From contig JAFEUB010000803.1 of the NCBI GenBank assembly GCA_024529925.1, positions 248,001-312,000 of the forward strand: a DNA stretch of 64,000 nucleotides, in the 5' to 3' direction. Under the pieces are notes generated by a model, which worked only from the letters and a program-made list of their open reading frames with translations, made no database searches and had not been told where the DNA came from. This document shows positions 23,361 to 36,161 of the stretch, one piece after another (within the stretch, counting starts at the first letter, position 1; each line of letters starts with the position of its first letter). The position numbers were made by a program, and so were the translations under genes. Origin of the DNA: Ophthalmolycus amberensis. Taxonomy: Eukaryota; Chordata; Actinopteri; Perciformes; Zoarcidae.

Positions 23361-26300
23361 CTTTGCAAAAGAAATAGAAATAGAAAGATTGACAACTGGA
23401 TGATACATCGTTAGCGAGAGCTTGCAGTTCTTTACAATCCAAATAAGGATATTACTAAACGTTAGTGTGTGAGTGTGTGTTGGGTGGTCTCCACTCAACA
23501 CCGTGCCTGAAGACATCCCTACACACTGGCGCTGTCGTTGTGCCTCCTGTGTAGACATAGCGGTGTTGATACCAAACCTTTAGCAACTGAAGCTAAGCAC
23601 ACTATGGAGGAGCGCTGTGGTTTGGCACATGAGGCCAGCAGAACCACATTATGCCTCTGCCAACCAGTAGAGTTGCAGTTTACATCAATGTCTCTCCAAA
23701 TAATTCCTCACTTCATCGTTTGGGCTTTCCGAAGCTATTCGACCATCTATTAACGACACTGGTCCACTGTCCACGACCCGTATGGAATCTCACTTTGCTC
23801 CTCCTAAATCTGGAACAAGGTCCGGAGTCTCCTTTCCGCCACCAGAATGATCATTGAATTGAAATAAATGGAAAGATAAATAAGGACTCAATAGACAGAC
23901 GACCCAAGGAAACAGACGGCTGGAGCATAACCTACGTCTCCTGGTTAGAACATGTCTGCATTATTAAAGATGTTTTGTCTTTTTCTTTGTCGTTTCAACA
24001 CAATTTATCGAACAAGGGTGTTATCGCGCACTTACCGCGTTCTTTTGAGAAAACTGACAGAGGTAGTTGGATAAACTGCACAAATGTTTGGACACCGCTG
24101 AAATTACAACACTTCCACTCCAGCGAGGACATGTGTGAATGTGTGTCGCATAACACCTCGATGACTTGTAGAGAGACTAGAGGGAGCACTGTGACGTGCA
24201 AGAATAGGGACCTTGAATAAGTCACACTTCAGTAGAAATTAATGGAAATTATGGTGACATCAATTTGACTACAATGGCATTGTGTTTCAGGTCATTAAGA
24301 TGTATGATGGACTCATTTCATAATGATGTATGAATCTACACGATAAATTCCATGTACTCTTTTATTACTGTTTACATGCTGGTTTTTTCAAATGTATTAT
24401 AAATTCATGATCCATCTCAAGTTTCACCTCAAAGAGTCCATCTGAACACATCACGATGGAGATTTATTTCCCCTCGGCCTAATACTCATTTGTACTGAGC
24501 AGAGCTAGAACGAGTCACGATGTAACTGAATGCATCCTCCGTGTGTTAACACTGCCTGGACGTGTAGGACTGGGCTGTATGCTGGCCGCTAACAGCTAAA
24601 GCTACTAGATCTGTTGTAATGTAGCATTATCAGGGACATTTGCTATTGTCCCCAAGATGATGGGATACTGTTCGTCTCGAGCCATGATCCCTGCTAGCAG
24701 CTAGCAGCTACCTGCTGCCTGCTACCTGCTACCTGCTGCCTGCTACCTGCTACCTGCTACCTGCTACCTGCTAGCTGCTACCTGCTACCTGCTGCCTGCT
24801 ACCTGCTGCCTGCTACCTGCTAGCTGCTAGCTGCTACCTGCTAGCTGCTAGCTGCTGCCTGCTACCTGCTGCCTGCTACCTGCTACCTGCTAGCTGCTAG
24901 CTGCTGCCTGCTACCTGCTGCCTGCTACCTGCTAGCTGCTACCTGCTACCTGCTACCTGCTAGCTGCTGCCTGCTACCTGCTACCTGCTGCCTGCTACCT
25001 GCTACCTGCTAGCCTGCTACCTGCTGCCTGCTACCTGCTGCCTGCTACCTGCTAGCTGCTACCTGCTACCTGCTAGCTGCTGCCTGCTACCTGCTACCTG
25101 CTGCCTGCTACCAGCTACCTGCTACCTGCTAGCAGCTACCTGCTACCTGCTGCACTACAGTAGAAAAACAAGTATCGTCATGCTGTCAGTCTTGCTCTTG
25201 TGACATCCCTAGGTTACACTTCAGGACATTGAGTGAGTTTGGCTGCCAAAAATGAGCCGGAACATGCCATTTATGTTTATTACAGATGACTCTCATATCC
25301 CATCTCTTGTGTGGTGAACAACGTGTAGCAGCACGGTCAAACTCACCTGATGAGCAGATCTCTCAGGTTGGCAAACTCACAGTGCGCCACGTTTTCAACT
25401 GTGGAAAGAGAAGATTCATTTTACGTTTGACTTTGAAAAGCAGCCCTTGTGTTGGGCTCATCAGGAGACTTCAAGAAGTATCACATGACCAAATCTGGCA
25501 GCAATTAAAATGGTGATTAAAATGTGATGGTACCCAATGGGAATGATGTGAAGTGCATTGTCTGTGGCGTTATACTGTAACACTTTCTTTATTAACTTAA
25601 ATATTATCTCGTCCATTAGTGAGTGAGTGTGCACCTCTGTGTCTGTCCACGTCTAATCTCACATTTGTCTCACAGAAATATGTGAAACAATGGCCCTCGC
25701 CTACACTTAAGTGGATGTGCTTATTTTAAGCCCCACCATGATGCTTCTCCATCACCACCACCAACACCACATAATGGTTAATGGTAAACAGACTTGCACT
25801 TATACCGCTCCTTCCTATAACACTGATGGCAGAGGCTGCCATACAAGGTGCCACCTGCTCATCAGGATCTCATTTCACACTCACGCACCGATGGCACAGC
25901 CCTCAGGAGCATTTGGGGTTCAGTGTCTTGCTCAAGGACACTTGGACAGGCGGACCAGAGGAGCCGGCAGCCACAGCTGGCCCGCAGATAACAGGTTGTG
26001 TTCGTTTGATGTATTTCTGTGAGATCCCGTCGGCTGCAGCCGAAGAACACCTTGTATTACCTGTTCTACTGCCACTGACTGCTTGCTGACTCCTCACTCA
26101 CAGATCTTAACAGGCCCCGGCTGTATGGCCCAACAGTGAAAACACAGCTGGGTGCATCTGGCACGTTAAACTCAGAACTCAAATACATCTTATCACATGT
26201 GACAGGCTGTCGGTCGCCACAGTAGCCAACCGGCTTTCACACGAAAACAGCATTTTGGACTTTAGATGGCCTGCTGTAGACGTAGTAACAGTAAGCACAC

Positions 26301-29300
26301 ATGAACAGAGGGTTCATATATGATTGGAGGAAATATCACATGTCATAGTCGTGGTTAGATTTAGCCGTAATATCAGGTGTAAAGTGATGCTTTACCTTCA
26401 ATGATTCCCCACTTTGTCTTGCGGCCCAACACCTTGTTTCCATTCACCTGGTGCTCCTTGTCCGTTCCCACCACAGCAAAGGGAATGCTCTCCTGCACAC
26501 ACACAACATGAGCATGTCTCAGTCAGGCTCATCAGAAGATCAACACATGAGATCTACAGTATCAGCACAATACACATTTTGACACACGGTCCCTCTAAAA
26601 GACAGGGCAGCAAGATTAGCTGGTGGACTGTAATGAGCAAAGTGGCCTCTGCCTTCCGAGCACAAGCTCCCTTTAGGAAACCTTTCATGTTACTGCAGCA
26701 CAGGCTTCCTGGTGCAGTCCTTGTTTTGGTTCTCATGTGCCCCCCTGCCCTCCAGCGGGCCCAGCAATATGGCCTGGGCCTCCAGCAGAGTGGTGCCGGT
26801 GTCGGCTCCCGGCGGAGCAGCGAGGAGAAGCTCTGCTCCTGGAGGAGGAGGAGGCGCTGCTGTCGGGTGCTGAGCTCTCCTCTTCCTGACTGTAGTCGAA
26901 GGCTGCAGTGAAGTCGGGTCTGGTTGCTCCTGGAGGCCTCGCTGGCCTCTGAGCTGAAGGAGTTCCTGGTGAACCTTGATGACCCATGATGACGTCTGGT
27001 TTTGGACCCGGTAGCACCGATGACCAGCATTAAGAAAAATGATGTAGAAATAGACCATCTTCTTGCTGATGATCTCGTTTACTTATGTTGGTCATATAGA
27101 GGCATCGCTTTTAATTTGAGACTGATAACCAGTTAAAGGTTCCTTGTAGTAACTTTCACGCAGTCTATATCTCGTGGAATGAAGAGTATTGGAAGACGTT
27201 ACCCTGATTCGGTCGTTGAGGATGCGATCCTCGGGATCCTCGTCGTACTCTTTCTGGGGGTAAACACGAATCCCATTGGCTGCCAAGTCTTGCCTTATCT
27301 GTCAAAGGTTAAACACGTGTCAAACGCTTCTGGTTGATTGGTTCTCACTGAAGGTTACATGGTGAGGCTGGAAATATGTGGGCTGAGCACATGCATGATT
27401 CCAGGCAGTGTAGTTGTGCTCAAGCAAGAAACTGGATTTTGTTGCATGATCAGAACATAATTTGAAGGACAGGTGATCTATAGAAAAGCAGCTCTAGTTC
27501 GTGTGTCCGTGTGTTCCTCACCCTCTCTTTGAACTCCTGTCTTTCCTCAATGGTGAGCGTGTCGGCTTTGGCGATGACAGGTACGATGCTTACTATCTTT
27601 CCCAACCTCTTCATGAACTCAACATCGATGGGGCGTAGCCTGGAAACAAACACAGATCTCTGGTCAGTTTGGACTGTAATGGAGGTCTATGGCACAAAAG
27701 TTTAAAAAGGGGCATTAAGTGGACATCGTCATGACCACCACATGATCCACACTAAAATATCTCAACATGAAATTTGGGCATCCACGGTTCCCGAACACAG
27801 ATCCCATGATTCGTCCTCTAGTGAGGTTTTGTGTGAAATGTCTCGACAACTATTGGATGGTTTGCCATACATGGTGCTACAGTCATTCCATTCATCCCTC
27901 AGGGCAAATTCTAAAGGCTTTGGTGATCCCTTTTCATCTATCGCCATCATCGAGACAATACCTGCAAAACTAATGACATTCTCATCTGCCTGAGCTGTAC
28001 TTTGTGTTTAATGCTTATGATTAGGGGTGTCACGGATCACAAACCTCACGGTTCGGTTCGGATCACGGTTCAGGAGTCACGGTTCGGATCATTTTTCGGA
28101 TCAACAAAGAAAAGGGGAGGAGACAAATATATCTTTGCTTTCCATTTATTAATTAAAGAACTTTAAGAACACTTAAAGCAAAGAACTTTGGGCTATAGTC
28201 TTACATGAAAACAAAAATATTGAAGATGTCCAATTTGAAACAAAATGAAATAAATAAATAAAAATAAAACATTCAAGAATACTCAATTCTGATATCCTCA
28301 TCCTTTCATCAATAGTGAAAGAAAGAAACAGCCAGTGAGCTAGCTTCCACTGTTTACACTGAACTGAACTGCTCGGCAACAACTTGGGTCTATGTTTACT
28401 TCCTGTCAGGTTATGCCATTCAAATACACAATAATGTTTACCATTACTGTGACATTATTTTCAAAAAGATGAGAATATCTCCATTGTCTGGGGAGAGGGT
28501 CGACCTTTCTGTGGTGACTGGAATATTATTGGGCCTGTCCAGCTTCACTCTGATGCTTCTGTCAGCACCTGAACCAGGTGTGTGTGTGTGTGACTCTCAC
28601 AGAGGGGGCGTGTCTACAGCCCCGGACTAAGAATCACTCCGCCGTGGTGAAAGCAGTCTCTACAGTCTTTTCCTTCTCATAGAGGTCTGGAACAGCTTCA
28701 TACTGAAGTGGGTGCGTGAGTGGATTTCGTAGCGTGGCTCAAGCATTTTAACCAGATTTAGAAATCCTTTGTTTTCTACAACGGAGTGTCCCCCGTCGCT
28801 GACAGACGGGATGGTGTCTCTTCATATGTGTGGACATGCCGATGTTTTGCCGTCTCTCTCTTTAAATAACGCCTACATACTGTAACGGTTTCGTCCACCA
28901 CCCTCATCCCGTCATTATACGTTACAGGGAAGACAAAATGTTCCCAAACTTGCGACTTAAATGACGCCGCGGCTTCTGACGTTCCTCCGCTCGCCATGAC
29001 TTCACCGTTAAATGCTTCTAAGCTGCTCCGTTCACGTGAACACACTACTGCTTTATATCTGTTCACTGACACTCTGCATTGATATTCGGGCACTTGTTAC
29101 TTGAAAAGGAACAGCAGCAATAGAACTTTATTACACACTATGATGATTACGCTGTAAAAAAAAAAGAAAAAAAATACTCGATTGATCCGCGGTTCACGAG
29201 TGATCCGAACCGTGAGGGCTGATCCGAACGGATCACGGATCGATCCGTGATCCGTGACACCACTACTTATGATGGTGAACATGGTAAACATTCTGACTGG

Positions 29301-32300
29301 TAAACATCACCATGTTAGCATTGTTATTGTCAGTCCCACAAGCACCAATGTGAGGTAACTTTGGTATTTTTCAACCCTATTTCCTCATGCTTTTGTGTCT
29401 AAGTGACTAATGAGGACATCACTTCATGAAACAGGTCCAGCATTGAGGGAGAATGCTGCAGACGTCAGACGCTACAGGCTGTCATCTCTCAGGGGAACTA
29501 CTCACCGTCAATGTACGTCCAGTAAAAGAGCTTGTTGTTTGAAGTGTCTGACAACATTGTGGAAATAAAAGATATTCCGTTACCTTTTACTTCCTGTTTG
29601 TTAGTGTTGGGACTTCACCATGTGGGGTGAAACAAAGAGAGAGGCCTCAATGTAAAATTGAAAGCCTAACCTGTGGAACCGCGCCATCAGGCGTTCAACA
29701 TCCCCCGAGTGTGAGATTTAGTTAAAACCACAACACTGGTGCCTCATTGGACGTAACCCTCAGGAGCCTCAGGGAGTTCCTGTAACACGGCCATGACGTC
29801 ACCAAGGGTACATAGACCGGCACGGAGTTCCATTGTCACATACGTTGCTAAAAGGAGGTAACAACATTGGTACGCGAAAAATAACCGAGGTAACAGTCCC
29901 CACCTGGCTGGACGAGCAAAGGTTTTTGTGTTCACGAACACACTCGGATCCAAAAGGAGGAACGGATAACTTGGCCCGTGCTCCTCCACTTTAACCTGCA
30001 GAAGGAAGATTACGGAATTCCCGGATTCTTCAAGTTGACATTAGCTGCTCTCCCCGCTGCGTGCTATGGTCCCGGGTCATTGGCTGGAAAAACTCTGCCG
30101 AACAAGACGGAAGAAACACGGCGATCGCAACAAAGCGATCTCCAGTAGGAGGCTGTTGTCTGGGCCGAGATAGGCATCGTGTGTTTCTGTAACCTTCTTT
30201 GTTTGTTTGATGTTGAACTGTTCTGTTCAAGTAAAATCTTTTATTTCCAGTGTTGGGACACTTCTAACAACAATGTGAGCCGTCAGTGGCAACAGCAAGC
30301 TCTTTTACTGGATGTACATTGACGGTGAGGAGTTTCCCTGAGAGATGACATTACAGCCTGTGTAGTTACCCTTTAAGGTGGATTGGGCGTACTGACCTGT
30401 GTCCCGTGGCAGCGAGGAAGTAGATGCAGCAGTGGACTCTGCTGTCTGGTATTCTCCTCTTGCGGTTGATGTGCAGCTCCTCTCTGAGGTATTTCTCATA
30501 CTGCTCGTTGACGTGCTTCACTATGGGCTCCCAGCTGGAAAGAGTCGCTGAGTGACTGCAATATTCTGGGTTGGTATCATTCTATATTTCTCTATTTTAA
30601 TCGTTTTTCATGTCACCCCAAGCCTATTAGTTCCCAATGAAGACATACAAATATGTACTTCCATTCTAACAACGACTCCGGTATTTCCTAAAACTGAACT
30701 CAGTTATTCATAAATACTACAGCAGCGAGATCTGGAAAGCACTATTCTCCATTCTCGTCTCCACCCTCCTGCAACTCACCAGTTGTCGTTGTTGATCTGG
30801 TCTCCAAATCCTGGAGTGTCGATCACGGTCAGCTTCATCTTCACCCCCTTCTCCTCAATCACTGACAGAGAAGGACAGAGGAGGATTATAAGTATAATTT
30901 AGAAGATTAAAGTAATGGTACAGTTTATCGCTTGTTCTGTACTGTTATTATTATTATACATTAAATAGTCACTTAGTCAGGGCTCAGCTAACTCAATGAC
31001 AGAAGATGGGTCCCTTAAGGAGAAAGGTTTGGAACAGCTGCTTCAGAGCATGTTTAATAACCACATGACCAGATTCAGTGAAACGGTTCGAACCCCGGCT
31101 CCTCCAGTCCGCCTGACCAAGTGTTGTTGGGCAAGATACTGAACCCGAATTTGCTCCCGAAGGCTGTACCATCAATGTGTAACTGTGTGAAAATGAGCAT
31201 TAGCAGCGGACTTTGAGAGGATCAACGCCCACGACCGACTAACCAGCCGGACCAGCTGGACCAAACGCCATCAAACTGCCCCAGAGAGGAGAGGGAGGAG
31301 CGCTGAGATGGAAGCTAAGCTAACCCAGCTAGGACCCGAGGCCGCTCCACTACCCAGCCTACTGCTGGCTGTCTGATGTTCCCTCACAGAAATATAAGAT
31401 GGATGAAAGCAGCGGGAGATCAGTGACTGTTGAGCCCACATCTTCACAGGGACCTGGATCCATCGTCCATCCCGGATCAAGCTGCACTCAGGTGGACATC
31501 AGGACAGAGCTCAGGACTCCGGTGGGACGAGAGGAGGTGGGCTCTGTGTTTACACCATCATGCTTGATGCTCACACAGTCAAAGTTGAGGGACAATGTTT
31601 TCCTCATGTTGATATTTAATGTGAACATGTCAGGCCAACTCATCTACCCAGAGAAATGCTTTTGTTGCTGCTGTTCACATTCCTTATGATGCCAGTTCAA
31701 CACATGCACCACAGGAATGAAGCACTGGTTTTTCTCATGTGTTTGTCATGTTACAAATGGGCTACAACTGAATTTTGTTGTGCATCCCTGTGTTGCATAA
31801 TAACAATAAATGATCCTTGAAACCTTGAATAGACAGGCCTCATACGTACACATTATTGTGTTAATATTCATACATTATCAGCAGCAGTGTTGATAGATGT
31901 CATAACTCCGAAACGGATAATTGCCTTCACTAACAAATGAATGAGAATAACGATATACTGTAGAAAATGATCCCAGAATTACCGCATAATGTTTGAGCTG
32001 TAATAAGAAACCAAATGTCAGCTCTCAGAAACACAGACCTAAGATCCAGTTTCATTCTGAGTGTGGAGTGGAGGTAAGCACACTTCCTTATGTGCTCTGT
32101 ACAGACTGAGCAACTGAGCTTCCTACTGAGAGCTCTTTGAGATGTTGTCTCTGAGCCACATTCTGATCTGAACAACACATCTCAAACACTAATGTCCAGG
32201 TCACTATGTAATCACCTCTGGATAGTTATGTCATTTTAAGACTTTTACAGCCTCACCATCAAGTCTCTATTTCCACTTGTAATTAGCAAATATCACAATC

Positions 32301-35300
32301 TAACGCACACACTGGCTTGAACTTCCTTGAGGATGATTTTATATTATTTTGATTACATTATGACTTGTCCTTGAGCTCGGTAAGGCTGTCAGAAGAGCAC
32401 AATCATCAATATGTTGGTTGTAACCGTTGCTGGGTTGACATAAGGGTGCAATGTGTAAGATCTGGCCAGAATGTTAGTTTAAATCATTCAACAAATGAGC
32501 TAAGATTATCAACAGATTGTGGAGAGTTACATCGGTGACGTCTATGTATTGTGTTGCAGAGATATCGAATGATAGGAGCACACTAACCAGCTAGCACTGC
32601 CCCATGTGTTGTTCCACTTGTACCTGGAGAGGCTCAGTCCAACATGAGAGGGCACAGAGAGCTGCCCCGAGGGCTTGTCAATGATACATCCATGGTCCGT
32701 GTGCATTTTGAGTTTACTGGATTGAATCCAAAGTGACTGGGCTGAGAAAACAACTCCGTCCTCCCCACCAACAAAAGACTACGTTGCCTGGAGTAGAGCA
32801 GGCAGCGGCTCCGGGGAACTGACCTTCAGTGAGTAGTTAGCTTGAATTAGCCAGCACAAACCCTTACGGGTGTCTGATCCCCGGAGACTGTCCTGATTTT
32901 ATTTGCATTAGCAAACTTTCTGTTGCTGCCGTTACACAGGTTGGACGCTGGGGTTTCCGCTGGCTGAATTTCAGTTCCTACAGCTAACCGCTTACTGAAT
33001 CTCTGTCTCCCGGAGCTGCTTCATACCCTCCTGGTGGCAGGGAGGACATGAATCAAACCAAACCTGACCCAAACATTAACCAAACCAAACCAAACCTGAA
33101 GTGACAAGAGAAGGTGAAGCTAGGCACAACTGAACACCGAGTAAGACATTTTTTGGCGACCAAAATGTTTCAATTAACTTTCATGAATTCAAAACACACT
33201 GTGAAAAGGTTAAAGCAACCTGTCAATCCCAAGGTAGCCCCTAAAGCATCCCCTGCTTTATGGTCTGTTTGACTCTAAATGGACCATAATGTACTAAATG
33301 AACATCATGCTGTATTGAAGAAGACTTGAAACTGGAGATTGAGACATAAACTCATGTTTACAATGTTTACTGAGGGAATAAATCAAGAGAGAAGTAGAGT
33401 CATCTTCTCATAGACACCAGAGGAGTCGCCCCCTGGTGGACACTAGAGAGAATGCAGCTTTAATAAGGAACTTCAGCATTGGCTTCACTATAGAACTGGC
33501 AAATTAGGTGACCATCAACAGTGACTTCTCTTAAAGCTAAAGGAGTTTTTAAATTGAATGAATAAACATCTGAAAACACGATTGTTTGCACAACAAAACA
33601 AGAGCCATGCTAGCAGCTCTTTGAGGCTGTGCTAAATGCTAACGTCTGCATGCTAACATGCTCACAATGACAATGCTAAAAATGCTGATGTTTCGTAGGT
33701 AATGTTGACTGCCATCATATCAGTTTAGCATGATAGCATGCTAACACTTGCTAATCTACGTTATAATTCGATAAGAGTGCAAGTGCAGTCTGTTTCTCTT
33801 GCTGTCATTGATGTGACGTCACCAAGGACATCAACTGTTAATGTGCGTTAGCATAGAGGACTCCACCAACGTCTACACAGTCTTTGAATTTGAGTCGTCA
33901 AAGTACTTCATCACACTGATGTGAAAATGGGCATAAATCAGTCCTACTCAGCGATTTACTACATTGCCCATAAAGACCTAATGAATAGAACTGGAGATAA
34001 GGATTACTCAGCATAAACCGTATGGCAAAATCTCTTCCAGTTAAAAAACTTCAGCATATCATCTTACAGTACAACTGAAACCTAGTGGGAAATTCTGTTC
34101 CATTTTTCAGATCAGAAGAGGGATTCTGATATTAAAGGTATAGTTTGGGTGTTTTGACATGTGGTTGTATGAGGTACTCCTCCTCTACTACAGTACACAG
34201 TACAACAGTACGCTGTATCTACAGTACGCTGTATCTACAGTACACTGTACCTACAGTACACTGTATCTACAGTACGCTGTACCTACAGTATGCTGTACCT
34301 ACAGTATGCTGTACCTACAGTACGCTGTATCTACAGTACGCTGTATCTACAGTACACTGTACCTACAGTATGCTGTATCTACAGTATGCTGTACCTACAG
34401 TACGCTGTATCTACAGTATGCTGTATCTACAGTATGCTGTACCTACAGTACGCTGTATCTACAGTACGCTGTACCTACAGTATGCTGTACCTACAGTACG
34501 CTGTATCTACAGTACGCTGTACCTACAGTACGCTGTACCTACAGTATGCTGTACCTACAGTACGCTGTATCTACAGTACGCTGTACCTACAGTATGCTGT
34601 ATCTACAGTACGCTGTACCTACAGTACGCTGTATCTACAGTATGCTGTACCTACAGTATGCTGTACCTACAGTACGCTGTATCTACAGTACGCTGTATCT
34701 ACAGTACACTGTACCTACAGTACACTGTATCTACAGTACGCTGTACCTACAGTATGCTGGGATTTTTAGGTGTCTAAAACACGTCCACAGCAGTACATTG
34801 CTGTGCTCCCGTGCTGGTACTCCTGTTTGTTTCTACTGTAGTAATACATTGACTATGGAGAAGTAGCTCATACAAACAGCCGTCACAGCCCAAGCTGGGG
34901 GTCCTGGTCATGACACAAGAAGAGAAAGGAAAAGTGATATGAAAGTAGGATGTGAGAGCTGCTCCTATTAGTCTTAACCTCTTCACACTGGCCTCAACAG
35001 ATGTGATTAGTTGTAGAGGGAAGAGGAAGACTGAGAGTACACACACACACACACACACTCACCGTGGCTGACAGAATGCAGCTTGACTGTTTTGGAGATC
35101 TTCTCTTCGTAGTTAGGCGTGCAGGACTTCCGGCTGACTTTGGACTTGAACAGAGTGTTGACCAGCGTGGATTTACCCAAACCACTCTGACCTGCAGACA
35201 CATAAGACCAATGCTTTAAGTTAAACCATTCAAAACCAAGTGTGCGTAAGATGTGTTGTATTTAGAGTTGTTTCAATACCGATTCCAGTGGGACATTCCT

Positions 35301-36121
35301 CTGACACAGCCTAAGATGTGGGATCGGATATCAGCGCGTGCACGAGTCTACACAACGATCTGATATCACATCATCATATCATTTATTCGCTCATTTATGC
35401 AACACAGGAACAGCAACACCAACACGTGTCACATGATGTCGGTGCAGTCTGCCCGATGAGTGCTGATGGTAGGTGCTAGTGGAGAGTGTAACGTTAGCCA
35501 GAGCCTGCAAAATGTCAGGAGCAGTGTCAGCGGTGGACATGTGCTATTACTTTCATAATAACGTGAACGACAAATGTTTATTACAAGTCACATGCAGGTA
35601 CACTGGGAATTCTGCCTGTTAGTGTGTCCATATGTTTTAAACTAAAAGCCATTTTGTTTTTCTACAAAACACTATTTGATTCAAGTGATGATGTCAGAGC
35701 CAAGATGGCCAACATCAACTGGTTGCCTGCACAAGCACGAGACCGGTAAGGTTTTAGAAAGATGCGTGTGATTGTGAAGTAGTGAACATCCGACGGGATA
35801 AATGAGACTTTATGTGATTATATTACAGGAGTTGTGTGAGAGCTTGTAAACTGATGTTTTCATAGATTTACTTCACTTCATCAAGACTTTTCTCCATCTT
35901 TTGATCCTTTCTTCCCCGTGGAGGCATGAGAGGAAAACAAAGTTCTCTTCAAGAATTCAAGGTAACAAGAGGTGGGTCATTGATAACAACGCCCATTTAT
36001 GGGGGAAGTATTTATTCCTTAAAGAGACCTCCCCTCTAAGGTGTAAAAACATAAACAAATTATTATTATTAATAGGGGGAAACTTCCTCTTTTCAATCAA
36101 ACAGCAGGGGAAGTGTACATC

Positions 36122-36161
<40 letters not shown>

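Noticed and set aside
25711..26097. Overlapping ORFs of about 100 codons on both strands
   Set aside because: They lie on a dispersed repeat with at least four other copies in the window and no conserved protein.
26554..27058. 158- and 122-codon - strand ORFs ([16 protein letters not shown] and related frames)
   Set aside because: Different frames are open over one dispersed repeat whose other copy has stops in the same frame. No known domain.
34145..34866. [12 protein letters not shown] repeat ORFs
   Set aside because: 16-bp minisatellite artefact, open in all + strand frames, inside a septin intron.
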